Counted from the first letter of the stretch, positions 18,005 through 27,268 are shown. The stretch: DNA of 64,000 nucleotides from Reinekea blandensis MED297 (GCF_000153185.1 NZ_CH724149.1:671661-735660), one strand, 5' to 3'. Made by a program: numbers and translations. The notes: a model not told the origin generated them from the letters alone.

Positions 18005-19303
18005 ATGAGATTGATTCGAAATCCGTTTTTAGCGGCAACGACGGCCCTGGTGATCGGTATTGCCGTGGGGATGACCTCTGGTGTTCGTGCCGACAATGAA
18101 ATTCAGTTGCCGGTGGATGAAGTCCGGTTGATGTCGCAGGTTCTGGAGCGGATCAAGCAGTCCTATGTTGAGGACGTAACCGATGAGGACCTGCTGGAAG
18201 CTGCCATCGAAGGTATGCTGACCAGCCTGGACCCGCATTCGGATTACCTCACGCCGGAAGATTTTCAGGAACTCAGAGAAAGTACTTCGGGTGAGTTCGG
18301 TGGCCTCGGCATTGAAATTACGATGGATGAGACCGGTTTTGTGCGCGTCGTTGCGCCCATCGATGACACCCCAGCCCTGCGCGCCGGTATGCAGTCGGGC
18401 GATCTCATCACACAGATTGATGATACGCCAGTCAAAGGGATGACGATTAACGATGCGGTCACGCTGATGCGTGGCGAGCCCGGTACGTCGCTGGTGTTGA
18501 CGGTATTGCGTGAAGGCGAGAGTGGTCCTCTGAAAATCGAAATTACCCGGGACGTCATTAAGGTGACCAGTGTCCGATCGCGGATGCTGGAGCCGGATTA
18601 TGGCTATATCCGGATTTCTCAGTTCCAGGAGCGTACCGGTCGTGATTTTGAAGAGGCTTTGGAAAGCCTGCACGATGAAGCTGAGACAGAGTTGAAAGGC
18701 ATTGTGCTCGATCTGCGCAACAACCCTGGCGGTGTTTTGCAGGCCTCTGTCGATGTGGTGGATGCGTTAATCAGTGAAGGCCTGATTGTCTATACCGAAG
18801 GCCGTTTGGCGAACTCGGAAAGCCGGTTTACGGCGCGTAATCGTAACCCAAGCCGGGATGTGAACCTGGTGGTGTTGATTAACGGCGGTTCCGCTTCGGC
18901 TTCAGAAATTGTGGCTGGCGCGATCCAAGACCATAAACGCGGTCTGATCATTGGTACCCAGTCTTTCGGTAAGGGGTCAGTCCAGACTATTTTACCGCTC
19001 GATCAGAGTCATGCGCTGAAGCTGACGACGGCTCGCTACTACACCCCGAGTGGTCGATCTATTCAGGCTCAGGGTATCGTACCGGATATCGTGGTAAAGC
19101 AGGGTTCGCTGACTCAGAATGACTCCGATGCCTTCTATAAAGAAGCGGATCTGGCGGGGGCGTTGGAAAACCCGAACGGAGAGGCTGACGAGGGTGATCA
19201 GGACAGCGCGGCCGAAACCGAGAATCTGGCCGAAAATGACTATCAGCTTTACCAGGCCATAACCGTGCTCAAAGGCATTGCGATTCTGGGACAGCGTAAC
19301 TAA
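18005..19303 (+). CDS. ctpA: Carboxyl-terminal processing protease (S41 family)
   Basis: The ATG at 18005 follows a strong GGAAAGGA ribosome-binding site; a frame-equivalent ATG at 17966 adds 13 residues and lacks one. The 432-residue protein has a signal peptide (FLAATTALVIGIAVGMTSG), a PDZ domain (about 85-170, GGLGIEITMDETGFVRVVAP and ALRAGMQSGD), and the S41 catalytic core with the nucleophile region NGGSASASEI and the general-base Lys in SFGKGSVQT. It cleaves periplasmic substrates near their C-termini. The envC-ctpA pairing is conserved and points to control of cell-wall hydrolases. Confidence 0.96.
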   Translation: MRLIRNPFLAATTALVIGIAVGMTSGVRADNEIQLPVDEVRLMSQVLERIKQSYVEDVTDEDLLEAAIEGMLTSLDPHSDYLTPEDFQELRESTSGEFGGLGIEITMDETGFVRVVAPIDDTPALRAGMQSGDLITQIDDTPVKGMTINDAVTLMRGEPGTSLVLTVLREGESGPLKIEITRDVIKVTSVRSRMLEPDYGYIRISQFQERTGRDFEEALESLHDEAETELKGIVLDLRNNPGGVLQASVDVVDALISEGLIVYTEGRLANSESRFTARNRNPSRDVNLVVLINGGSASASEIVAGAIQDHKRGLIIGTQSFGKGSVQTILPLDQSHALKLTTARYYTPSGRSIQAQGIVPDIVVKQGSLTQNDSDAFYKEADLAGALENPNGEADEGDQDSAAETENLAENDYQLYQAITVLKGIAILGQRN

Positions 19304-19308
19304 GTCAG

Positions 19309-20088
19309 ATGATCCTTGCATTGTGCCGGCTGTCGCGGGCTGGGTTGGCTTTCATCTTGTTGATCGGGACGTCAGATGCGCTGGCGTCCGGTCGGCTGGT
19401 GTTAGTTATGGACGACCTGGGTAATCAGTATCGTCTGGGGTTGGATGCCATAGCGTTGCCGAGTGTGACGACGGTGGCGATTATGCCCGGTCGGCCCTAC
19501 ACACGGGAGCTGGCGGAGTACGCTCATTCCTTGGGAAAGGAAGTCATTATTCATGCCCCGATGGCGAATCTGACGGATTTTCCGCTTGGGCCAATGGGGC
19601 TGACCCGTGAAAAAGGACCGGAGTCGCTGCTCAAAAACCTGCGCGACGCCATTGATAGCGTGCCGTACGCGGTGGGCCTGTCCAATCACATGGGCAGCCG
19701 CTTGACGCAAGACGGCGAGGCCATGGGATGGATCATGCAGGAACTTAAGAGACAGAACCTGTACTTCTTTGATTCGAAAACCATTGCCAGTTCCATTGCC
19801 TGGCAGGTTGCGCAAAACCACTTTATACCGTGGAGTTCGCGTCAGGTTTTTCTGGATCACTATCAGACAGAAGCGTTTATTGCCAGTCAGTGGCGTCTGG
19901 CGCTGGCGCAGGTCGACCAGGGTCAGACCGTTACCGTCATCGCTCACCCTTATCCGGAAACACTCGCGTTTTTTCAAAATCGCCGGGAAATGACTCAGGA
20001 CACCGCATTCTCGGTTCCGCTCTCGCACGTTCTCAACTATCCTGTCATGACGTCTCGTCGGACGCAGAATATCCCCGAAGGGATCTAA
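19309..20088 (+). CDS. Divergent polysaccharide deacetylase family protein (YibQ-like)
   Basis: This 259-residue exported protein (signal peptide ending near SDALA) belongs to the divergent polysaccharide deacetylase group. Visible motifs are LVMDDLGNQ at the first strand (the Asp pair), VIIHAPM, GLSNHMGSRLT and VIAHPYPETL. The fold is the NodB-type barrel and the metal ligands are plausible, but no activity is established for the family. It follows ctpA by 5 bp and belongs to the envC-ctpA-yibQ envelope operon. Confidence 0.9.
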   Translation: MILALCRLSRAGLAFILLIGTSDALASGRLVLVMDDLGNQYRLGLDAIALPSVTTVAIMPGRPYTRELAEYAHSLGKEVIIHAPMANLTDFPLGPMGLTREKGPESLLKNLRDAIDSVPYAVGLSNHMGSRLTQDGEAMGWIMQELKRQNLYFFDSKTIASSIAWQVAQNHFIPWSSRQVFLDHYQTEAFIASQWRLALAQVDQGQTVTVIAHPYPETLAFFQNRREMTQDTAFSVPLSHVLNYPVMTSRRTQNIPEGI

Positions 20089-20168
20089 GCGCTGCTCGTT
20101 CAGATTCGGTTCAGCGTCATGGCGTTACCTTACTAATACTTTACTGACCTTCATCAGAGGAGATGAAC

Positions 20169-20789
20169 ATGCTGAGGACCTGGGGTGTAATTCTGATCGG
20201 TGCGCTGGTTCTGTCCGGTTGTGCGACCCTGAACAAAGAAGAATGCCTGACCGCCGACTGGTATCAGATTGGATATGAGGACGGCGCTCGTGGCTATTCT
20301 GATACCCGAATTGCCTCCCATCGTGAAGCCTGCGCCAAGCATGGCATCTCACCGGATTTTCGTTCTTATCAGGACGGTCATTCCGAAGGCGTTATTCGTT
20401 TCTGTACACCGCGAAATGGCTTTGATCAGGGAACCCGGGGCTATCAATACACAGGTATTTGCCCACCATCCCTGGAAGGTGAGTTCCTGGATGCCTACGA
20501 TGCCGGTCGTGAGATCTATGCGGTACAGTCCAGCATCCGTGAGTTGCGCTCCGAGCAAAACCGAAACGAGTCTCAGATTAGTCGATTGCAGGATGACATA
20601 GCCGCCGCCGAACAGGCGCTGTTTTCAGCCGAAACCAGTGAAGAGGACAAGCGCAACATCTACGATCGAATTGGTCGCATGCAGGAAGAGCTGGGCTCGC
20701 TTGAGCAGCGCAATAAACAGCTGGTGGTTGATATTGCCCAGGCTGAAGCCAAGCTTCGGGTACTTGAAGAGAAGTATGCCTACTATTGA
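20169..20789 (+). CDS. DUF2799 lipoprotein with C-terminal coiled coil
   Basis: Starting at the second of two nearby ATGs (20169, six bases after an AGAGGAG ribosome-binding site; the one at 20163 touches it), this 206-residue protein has a lipobox LSGC. The N-terminal half is DUF2799-like: Gly/Asp-rich repeats such as WYQIGYEDGARGYSDTRI, FRSYQDGHSEGVIRFC and GFDQGTRGYQYTGICPP share a YxxGxxxG spacing with conserved Cys. Residues about 120-206 form a heptad-rich coiled coil. Function is unknown; an outer-membrane or periplasmic structural role is inferred. It overlaps the tatD start by 14 bp. Confidence 0.85.
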   Translation: MLRTWGVILIGALVLSGCATLNKEECLTADWYQIGYEDGARGYSDTRIASHREACAKHGISPDFRSYQDGHSEGVIRFCTPRNGFDQGTRGYQYTGICPPSLEGEFLDAYDAGREIYAVQSSIRELRSEQNRNESQISRLQDDIAAAEQALFSAETSEEDKRNIYDRIGRMQEELGSLEQRNKQLVVDIAQAEAKLRVLEEKYAYY

Positions 20790-21552
20790 AGGCAATAAAG
20801 GCGATGGTTGGATCGACAGCCATTGCCATCTGAATGATCTGCCCGAACCGGAAACCGCCTGGTCTCAAGCCGTTTCCGGAGGGATTGATCGAATCCTGAT
20901 ACCGGGAACCCATCCGGAACAGTGGCCTCAGTTGCGGGCGATGCGGTCACCGCAGCGTCCTGTGGCACTGGGGACTCATCCCTGGTTTGTTCAAGACCCT
21001 GAACGCGAAATTGAGGCGCTCAGAAGTGCACTGCTCAACGATGAGGTCGCGGTTATTGGTGAAATCGGACTGGACTTCTATCGTGGCGGTAAAGCGCGAC
21101 CGACGCCAGAACTGCAAATGGCCGTGTTCGAGTCTCAACTGGCATTGGCGGCCGAGTACGGAAAGCCGGTGATACTCCATGCGGTCAAAGCGCATCAGGA
21201 AATCATCCGGTTACTGAAAAAATACCCCTCGGTCTATGGCGTTGTCCATGCTTTCGCGGGTTCCTATCCATTGGCTCAGCAATATCTTGACCAGGGTTTT
21301 TATCTTGGCATCGGGCCCCAACTGATGCGCTCAACCAAACTGCAGGACACCGTCCGTTCCATGGCCGGTGAGCGCATTCTGCTGGAGACCGACGCCCCGT
21401 TTATGGCCCTCCAGAAGCAGGCGGTCAATCCGCTCCTGGATTTGTTGGTGGTTGCTGAGAGCGTCGCTGAGCTGCGTTCACTGTCATTAGCTGAGCTTCA
21501 GCAGCAAGTAGCGGCTAATAGTCTTCAATGTTTTGGAACCATCTGGGGTTGA
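20776..21552 (+). CDS. TatD-family metal-dependent DNase
   Basis: From ATG 20776 (MPTIEGNKGDGWIDSHCHL) this is a 258-residue TIM-barrel hydrolase. Metal-binding motifs are DSHCHL, GEIGLDFYRG, VILHAVKAH, VVHAFAG and the terminal LLETDAPF, the standard set for TatD/YcfH/YjjV proteins. These enzymes act as 3' exonucleases or DNases in the cytoplasm. Earlier in-frame starts lie deep inside the preceding lipoprotein gene and add unrelated residues. This copy most resembles the YjjV branch, but that assignment is tentative. Confidence 0.93.
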   Translation: MPTIEGNKGDGWIDSHCHLNDLPEPETAWSQAVSGGIDRILIPGTHPEQWPQLRAMRSPQRPVALGTHPWFVQDPEREIEALRSALLNDEVAVIGEIGLDFYRGGKARPTPELQMAVFESQLALAAEYGKPVILHAVKAHQEIIRLLKKYPSVYGVVHAFAGSYPLAQQYLDQGFYLGIGPQLMRSTKLQDTVRSMAGERILLETDAPFMALQKQAVNPLLDLLVVAESVAELRSLSLAELQQQVAANSLQCFGTIWG

Positions 21553-21580
21553 TCTCCGCCGCTGTAATGGCTCAATGCTG

Positions 21581-22447
21581 TCACGAGGGCAGCTTGTCAC
21601 CACAATAGCGGCAGAACTGGGCATCCAGCTCATGGCCCGTTTTTCCACAACCCAAACAGCCACGAGCATCACGGCGCGTGCGCATGACCTGCGTGAGTTC
21701 GGCGGTGTAAATGCCGGTTGGTACGGCGATGATGGCGTAACCGGTGATCATCGTTGCTGAGGCAATCAGCTGACCAACCGCGGTGGTTGGCGTGATATCG
21801 CCATAGCCGACCGTCGTCAGCGTAACGATGGCCCAATAGATGCTCTTCGGAATCGAGGTAAAGCCATTGGCCGGTCCCTCAACCAGATACATAATGGAGC
21901 CGAACACCACGACGATGGTGCAGACAACATACAGAAAGACCATAATTTTGCGGCGGGACGAGCGCATGGCCCAGGCGAGGTGTTCAGCCTCTTGCATATA
22001 GCTGAAGAGTTTAAGAATCCGGAAAACCCGTAGAATCCTCAAAATACGGATCACCAGCAAGGTGTTGGCACCGGCAATCACCAGGGACAAATAGGTGGGA
22101 ACGACTGAGAGCAGGTCCACAATGCCGTAGAAGCTGAACGCATAACGGGCAGGCATGCGCACACAAGCCAGTCTGAGGATATATTCCACCGTGAATGCCA
22201 GCGTAAAACCCCACTCCAGAACATAGAGCCAATGGCCGTAGCGTTGCTGGATCGGGGCGACGCTTTCCAGCATGACGGCCGTTACACTGAGGACAATCGC
22301 GACAATCAGAATGACATCAAAGGCTTTCCCGGCTGGCGATTCGGCCCCGAAAATGATGTCGTTCAGCGTCAGCTGCCAACGCTTAAGTTGAGTCGCTTCC
22401 TGATCACTTGGCAGCACATGGAACTGATTGGTGCGATTGTCGGCCAT
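21581..22447 (-). CDS. Voltage-gated-type potassium channel with C-terminal zinc ribbon
   Basis: This 288-residue protein has six membrane segments. The fourth carries arginines at every third position (VIRILRILRVFRILK), the classic voltage-sensor pattern, and the pore loop has the selectivity filter TLTTVGYGD. It should conduct K+ across the inner membrane. Unusually, the short cytoplasmic tail ends in a CLGC...CRYC zinc-ribbon-like motif. Its start overlaps the stop of the upstream outer-membrane protein gene by one base, so the two are translationally coupled. Confidence 0.93.
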   Translation of the reverse strand: MADNRTNQFHVLPSDQEATQLKRWQLTLNDIIFGAESPAGKAFDVILIVAIVLSVTAVMLESVAPIQQRYGHWLYVLEWGFTLAFTVEYILRLACVRMPARYAFSFYGIVDLLSVVPTYLSLVIAGANTLLVIRILRILRVFRILKLFSYMQEAEHLAWAMRSSRRKIMVFLYVVCTIVVVFGSIMYLVEGPANGFTSIPKSIYWAIVTLTTVGYGDITPTTAVGQLIASATMITGYAIIAVPTGIYTAELTQVMRTRRDARGCLGCGKTGHELDAQFCRYCGDKLPS

Positions 22448-23517
22448 TAAAAGGCCTCGCCGACCGTGATGGTGAAGCCGATTGCTTCAAAATCCACCCA
22501 GCCAAGATCGAAGCGGATGTTAAAGCGGTCCGGCGTCATACCGAAGCGAACACCGGCGCCGAGGCTGCTGTGAAACTGATCGAGTCCCAGATCTCCCGCG
22601 TCGTTGGCGACCTGATAGCTGTCTGCAAAGCCGACAACAGCCCAGCGTGGGCTCAATGTCATGCGGTACTCGGCCTGTGCACCAAGACCAAGTTGGTCAA
22701 TCCAGCGATTACCATTCGCGCCCCGCAACGTACTGCCGCCATTCGGCCGCGGCAGGAAGGTAAAAGGGGTGTCGTCCGAAGCCGATTGAAACTCGGCAGA
22801 TAGTGCGATGACATCGTCGCTGACTGACCAGTATTGGGCCCCGCGCAGGCGCGTCAACGTGAACGTGGACTCGCTACCCACCAACTCGCTGAACTGATCA
22901 AGGCTGGCAACAACAAGCTGCCCCTGGCTTGGCCAATCCAGATTGTTGCGTGTGTCATAGATGGCATTGACGCCGGCACCGGAAAACAGGCCGGTGACCA
23001 AGGTTCGGCCATCATCTGTCAGTAAGGTCGACGATGGATCTTCATCGATGTCATCCAGAGAATGATGCTCGGCAAAGCCTTTAACACCTAAAGCCAGATC
23101 CGGGGTGATTTTGCGATTAACGGTTATCGACGCCTCAATGGCGGTATCGGAGTATTTGTCCGCCGTATCGCCAGCCTCGTTGGTCTGGCCGAAATAGCCG
23201 ATAGGCCAGTATCTTCCACCGAGCTTGCCCTTCACCTGTAACCGACCAGAGTCAAAATAGAGGTTGGGCCAGACATACGCCTGAAACTGCCCGTTCGTGG
23301 TTCCCTGCAGCAACAGTTCAAGTCGATTCTGCGGCGTACCTGCTGTGGTTTGTGGAAATATCCGCATCACATAGGCGCCATATTGAAACCCGGTCTCAGG
23401 TGACGAGCCCACCGCTGGCAATGGCACCCAGGCTGCAGGTTTTAATGACTCGTCTGCTTGTGACAGTGGCGCACTGAGCAGACCGGCAATGAACAAGGTG
23501 GGAAACAAGGCTTTCAT
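22447..23517 (-). CDS. BamA/Omp85-like outer-membrane beta-barrel protein
   Basis: This 356-residue protein has a signal peptide (LFPTLFIAGLLSAPLSQA) and a C-terminal barrel resembling the bacterial surface antigen (D15/Omp85) domain. Features are repeated amphipathic strands, the LRGANGNRWID segment typical of the lid/lock loop (RGY-like), and a terminal aromatic strand ending in Phe (FTITVGEAF). There are no POTRA repeats, so it is not BamA itself but a short relative of unknown function, possibly like patatin-associated or TamA-type barrels. It is immediately upstream of the K+ channel gene. Confidence 0.83.
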   Translation of the reverse strand: MKALFPTLFIAGLLSAPLSQADESLKPAAWVPLPAVGSSPETGFQYGAYVMRIFPQTTAGTPQNRLELLLQGTTNGQFQAYVWPNLYFDSGRLQVKGKLGGRYWPIGYFGQTNEAGDTADKYSDTAIEASITVNRKITPDLALGVKGFAEHHSLDDIDEDPSSTLLTDDGRTLVTGLFSGAGVNAIYDTRNNLDWPSQGQLVVASLDQFSELVGSESTFTLTRLRGAQYWSVSDDVIALSAEFQSASDDTPFTFLPRPNGGSTLRGANGNRWIDQLGLGAQAEYRMTLSPRWAVVGFADSYQVANDAGDLGLDQFHSSLGAGVRFGMTPDRFNIRFDLGWVDFEAIGFTITVGEAF

Positions 23518-23658
23518 AGTTCGGCTCTCTTTTTTCTGAACGCTATCTCAGCCCACCCCGAAGGTCAATCGCCCTATCCGGCAGAGTCGGCTAAACTCGC
23601 CTTAGGTGCCTCTGACTTTAATGAGAGGTGAGACAGGGTTTCAGCAGGAGAGTTTCGA

Positions 23659-24267
23659 TTGCTTGACGATGACGATTCGATTGGTATCCATCTGAATGTT
23701 TTGGGTGACGGTTTTGTGTACGGATTGGGTACTTCCGGTTTTAACGGTTGGGCCAATCAACTGCTTCATCAGACGGTCGATCAAATTGGACCGGTCAACT
23801 ATTACAACCTGGGGATTCCGGGCGAAGACAGTGTGACCGTTGCGAATCGATTGCGAGAGTTGGTGCCTCGTCGTGTTAAGGGTCAGGATAACCGGCTGGT
23901 TTTAAGCTTTGGTTTGCAGGATACGGCCGAAGTCGATGGCAAGCCATTGCTCAGTAATCAGGCATCCACTGAGGCCCTGAAGCAATTAATTGTTAAAACC
24001 CGGCAACATTTCAAACTGTTAATGGTTGGCATGCCACCGGTTTACGAGCCTCAACGCAATGCTTGGGTGAAACGTTTGAGCGGTTTGCAGAAAGAGGTGT
24101 GTCAGAAAGCCCATGTCCCCTTTATTGATCTCTACACCGCACTGGCAGACGATGTTCAGTACAAACGACGTCTGTTATCAACGGATCGTGTTCATCCCGA
24201 CGCGCAGGGGCATCAGAAAATCTGTGACCTGATCTGGAATGATCGCAGCTGGTGGTTCAATAACTGA
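23659..24267 (+). CDS. SGNH/GDSL-hydrolase-fold protein lacking the catalytic Ser
   Basis: This 202-residue protein starts at TTG; no ATG or GTG lies between it and the upstream in-frame stop, and a GGAG sequence precedes it. It has the SGNH fold: block I VLGDGFVYG, block II NLGIPGEDS, block III SFGLQDT, block V TDRVHPDAQGH. Compared with the family motifs GDSF and FGxND, the nucleophile Ser is Gly18 (codon GGT) and the oxyanion-hole Asn is Gln87, while Asp176 and His179 remain. It therefore looks like a catalytically dead or altered esterase. No signal peptide is seen. Confidence 0.85.
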   Translation: MLDDDDSIGIHLNVLGDGFVYGLGTSGFNGWANQLLHQTVDQIGPVNYYNLGIPGEDSVTVANRLRELVPRRVKGQDNRLVLSFGLQDTAEVDGKPLLSNQASTEALKQLIVKTRQHFKLLMVGMPPVYEPQRNAWVKRLSGLQKEVCQKAHVPFIDLYTALADDVQYKRRLLSTDRVHPDAQGHQKICDLIWNDRSWWFNN

Positions 24268-24368
24268 CCCCCTGGGGTGTAGGTTGGAAAGTGCAAAGGA
24301 ACGGTAGGGATTCTGTCTGACTTTGTGGAATCTGTTACCCTGTTTGTTCAACATCGTACGAGGTTTTT

Positions 24369-25754
24369 ATGCTGACACCTGACGTCGCTCGCTCTGTGAT
24401 TGATCATGGCCTATCACTTGGGGCTGATTTTGCTGAGCTCTTTATTGAACGACAACTGCGGTCGAATGTTTCGACGCTGGCGTCGACCGTTGAATCGGTT
24501 CAGTCCGGCATTGAGTTCGGTATCGGTCTGCGCCTTGTGTTCGGAACCAAGGTCTTATACGGCTACACCAACCGTCCTTCTGGCGATGAATTGAAACGCA
24601 TGGCCTCGGAGTTGGCCGCTAAAGATCGACGCGATCCAAGAACGTCTGCCGTTGCTTTTGATTATCGTCATCCTGAGACTATTCACTCACAGCAGAAAAT
24701 CCTGTCCGACGATCCGCAGATTGATGACAAAATTCGTTTTTTGCTGAGCGCGAGCGAGGCCGCAAAGGCGACCAATGAAGCCATCAGTCAAACTCGCGGT
24801 AATAATTTACAGCGCGAGCAGCAGATCACGATTTTTAACAGCGAAGGTCTGCACATTGAAGACACACGCCACTATGTGCGCTCAGTCATCACCGCCATTG
24901 CTTCCGACGGCCAGAACCAGGCGTCGGGCTCGAAAGATATGGGCGGTTTATTGGGTTGGGAGTTAGCCGAGCAGGTGGATGCGGCCGAGTTGGGCCAGGA
25001 AGCGGGGCGACAAGCCATGGTCAACCTCACGGCAAAACCCTGTCCCAGTGGCACGATGCCGGTAGTGATGGGGAACGGTTTTGGCGGCGTTATTTTTCAT
25101 GAGGCCTGCGGTCATTTATTGGAAACCACGTCAGTGGCCAAAAAAGCGTCGGTGTTCCACGATCAGATGGGTGAAATGATTGCCAATGAGAAAGTCAGTG
25201 CCGTGGACGATGGTACGCTCAGTGACGCTTGGGGTTCCATCAACATTGACGACGAAGGTATGCCGACACAACGCACGCAACTGATTAAGAACGGGCGCTT
25301 AACCAGTTTTCTGGCCGACCGATTGGGCAGCGAAAAAACCGGGTATGCGCGTACCGGCTCCGGGCGTCGTGAATCTTATCGGTATGCCCCGGCATCGCGG
25401 ATGCGCAATACCTTTATTGAAGCCGGTACCGATCGGTTTGAAGACATGATTGCCTCGATTGATCGCGGCATTTACGCCTCTCATATGGGCGGAGGCTCGG
25501 TGACACCGGGAACCGGCGAATTTAACTTTGCCGTTCGCGAGGGTTATTACATTGAGAACGGCAAGATTCAGTATCCGGTTAAGGGGGCGACTTTGATTTC
25601 AACCGGGCCGAAAGTGCTTCGGGAAATTTCCATGGTCAGTGACAATCTGTCTCTGGCGTGCGGGATGTGCGGATCGGTCAGTGGGGCCATACCGACCACA
25701 GTGGGTCAGCCAACCCTGAAAGTCGATTCCATTCTGGTCGGGGGAAATGCCTGA
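24369..25754 (+). CDS. tldD: Metalloprotease TldD
   Basis: This 461-residue protein is a peptidase U62 subunit. The zinc site is HEACGH in GFGGVIFHEACGHLLETT, and downstream conserved blocks SRMRNTFIEAG, GGGSVTPGTGEFNF and GPKVLREISMV match TldD. With PmbA/TldE it forms a heterodimer that degrades unfolded peptides, and in other bacteria it processes microcin B17 and CcdA. Its stop overlaps the pmbA start (TGATG), so the subunits are co-translated. A CGAGG ribosome-binding site precedes the ATG. Confidence 0.97.
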   Translation: MLTPDVARSVIDHGLSLGADFAELFIERQLRSNVSTLASTVESVQSGIEFGIGLRLVFGTKVLYGYTNRPSGDELKRMASELAAKDRRDPRTSAVAFDYRHPETIHSQQKILSDDPQIDDKIRFLLSASEAAKATNEAISQTRGNNLQREQQITIFNSEGLHIEDTRHYVRSVITAIASDGQNQASGSKDMGGLLGWELAEQVDAAELGQEAGRQAMVNLTAKPCPSGTMPVVMGNGFGGVIFHEACGHLLETTSVAKKASVFHDQMGEMIANEKVSAVDDGTLSDAWGSINIDDEGMPTQRTQLIKNGRLTSFLADRLGSEKTGYARTGSGRRESYRYAPASRMRNTFIEAGTDRFEDMIASIDRGIYASHMGGGSVTPGTGEFNFAVREGYYIENGKIQYPVKGATLISTGPKVLREISMVSDNLSLACGMCGSVSGAIPTTVGQPTLKVDSILVGGNA

Positions 25755-27085
25755 TGACTCAGCAATCCGTAGCAGAACGCCTGTTGAACTGGGCAAAAGA
25801 CGCCGGTGCCGAAGCCGATTTGATTGTTAATGAATCTCGCTCACTGTCCCTTAAAGCTCTGAACGGAGCGTTGGAAGAGCACAATGCGAACTCAGCGTTG
25901 ACGCTGGGTTTGCGGGTCGTTCACGAAAATCGTGTGGGAACGGCCTATTCAGAAGCGACCGACGAAGACGCTCTGCGTTTTATGCTCGATCAGGCATTGA
26001 TGAATGCGCGCTACAGCGAAGCCCGTCCCGAAGAGCAAATCGCCCCGGTGTCGGCACTCGAGAAAGCGCCACCGGAAGATCTGAACCCAGAAGATGAAAC
26101 TGAGATTGAAACCCGGATTCAGTTTGCCATTGAGCTCGAATCCCGTTTGGCGGGTAAAGAGCGTATCCGTAATGTGCCCTACAACGGTGTCTCTGATGTG
26201 ATTCGTTCGCGCGAAGTGTATTCGACGCAGGGTGCGGCGGTCATGCAGAGCGAACGCATGCAGTATGCTTACGCCATGCCTTTGGCCGCTGACGGTGACG
26301 ATACCGCCATGCAGGCCGCCATGCAGGCGGGTCGGCACTTTGGTGACCTGGACCTCGACGCACTGATTGATTTGGCTTATCGACGTTCAACCGAGTTACT
26401 CGGGGCCGGTCCGGTCGCAACGGGGCATTATGACGTACTGTTCGATGCAAATGTACAGGCCCAGCTGTTTCAGGCATTCAGCCAGATGTGGTCGGGCAAA
26501 TGGGCTCAGGATGGCATCAACCCGTTTCGTGACCGGTTGGGTAAAACCGTCTTTGATGACCGGCTGACCATTGTTGATCGTCCCCGGGTTACCGATGGCC
26601 TGGCGTATGCGGCATTCGATGCCGAGGGTGTGCCTACTCAGGAGACTCAACTGGTGAAGCAGGGTTGTTTAACCACGCTGATTCACAATACCGCTACGGG
26701 TCGCCATTTTGGTGTGTCATCGACCGGACATGCGGCGCGCACGGCCAAGACGTCATTGAATGTCGGCTTGCATCAACTTTTTGTGTTGCCGGGACCGGAC
26801 TCAGAAGCGGATCTGAGCGCAGACACCTATCTGGTCATCAGCAAACTGGATGGTTTGCATTCAGGTATCAACCCGGTCAGCGGGGAGTTCAGCTGCGGGG
26901 CAAGTGGTGCCTTGTATCGTGATGGTGAACGCGTGCAGATGGTTCGTGGTATTACCGTGGCCGGTAACCTCTACAAGATGCTTAATCAGGTAAGAGCAGT
27001 GGGTGATTCGGTGCGATGGGACGATCAGAAACAGAGCTGCATGGCGCCCATTCGGTTTATGGAGTTGGCTGTCTCTGGCGCATAA
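25754..27085 (+). CDS. pmbA: PmbA/TldE, non-catalytic partner of TldD
   Basis: The ATG at 25754 overlaps the tldD stop. The 443-residue protein shares the U62 fold but lacks the HExxxH zinc site, as expected of the TldE subunit. Recognisable features are LSLKALNGALEEHNANSALT near the N-terminus, GHYDVLFDANVQAQLFQAF, and the C-terminal HSGINPVSGEFSCGASGALY and VRAVGDSVRWDD. Its stop codon directly touches the first palindromic repeat of the pmbA-cysK intergenic element. Confidence 0.96.
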   Translation: MTQQSVAERLLNWAKDAGAEADLIVNESRSLSLKALNGALEEHNANSALTLGLRVVHENRVGTAYSEATDEDALRFMLDQALMNARYSEARPEEQIAPVSALEKAPPEDLNPEDETEIETRIQFAIELESRLAGKERIRNVPYNGVSDVIRSREVYSTQGAAVMQSERMQYAYAMPLAADGDDTAMQAAMQAGRHFGDLDLDALIDLAYRRSTELLGAGPVATGHYDVLFDANVQAQLFQAFSQMWSGKWAQDGINPFRDRLGKTVFDDRLTIVDRPRVTDGLAYAAFDAEGVPTQETQLVKQGCLTTLIHNTATGRHFGVSSTGHAARTAKTSLNVGLHQLFVLPGPDSEADLSADTYLVISKLDGLHSGINPVSGEFSCGASGALYRDGERVQMVRGITVAGNLYKMLNQVRAVGDSVRWDDQKQSCMAPIRFMELAVSGA

Positions 27086-27107
27086 GGCGCCGGTAGTTCC
27101 CAGCGCC
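27085..27107. repeat. Palindromic repeat copy 1, abutting the pmbA stop
   Basis: This 23-bp unit is identical to the unit at 27269-27291 except at one position (A27102 versus G27286). It is a near-perfect dyad: GGCGCCGG, TAGTTC, CCAGCGCC. The only mismatch is C27091 against A27102, which becomes a G-U pair on the minus strand. Confidence 0.85.
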
Positions 27108-27129
27108 TCAGTTTGTTGATAAACCCCGC

Positions 27130-27234
27130 CGACAAAAAGGTAGCTCTCAAATGGATCGCTGCAAGTATCATCCTGATACGCTCGACGAAAACATCCATGT
27201 TTTCGACGTCCATTTGAGAACCACCTCTTCATCG
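27130..27234 (-). ncRNA. Structured element: long stem with a two-hairpin head, best read on the minus strand (cysK 3' side)
   Basis: Bases 27130-27155 pair with 27209-27234 over 26 consecutive positions. Five pairs (27133, 27134, 27137, 27142, 27144) are A-C or C-A on the plus strand, so they are G-U wobbles on the minus strand; there is no other mismatch. The head holds two hairpins: GTATCA/TGATAC (27165-27179, 3-nt loop) and CGAAAACAT/ATGTTTTCG (27186-27205, 2-nt loop). Outside the stem TGATAA (27117-27122) pairs with TTATCA (27258-27263) and TCAG (27108-27111) with CTGA (27266-27269). Candidate RNA structure in the cysK 3' region; no known family is recognised. Confidence 0.5.
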
Positions 27235-27268
27235 CCTCGAAACCAGTGGCGACTTTGTTATCAGCCTG

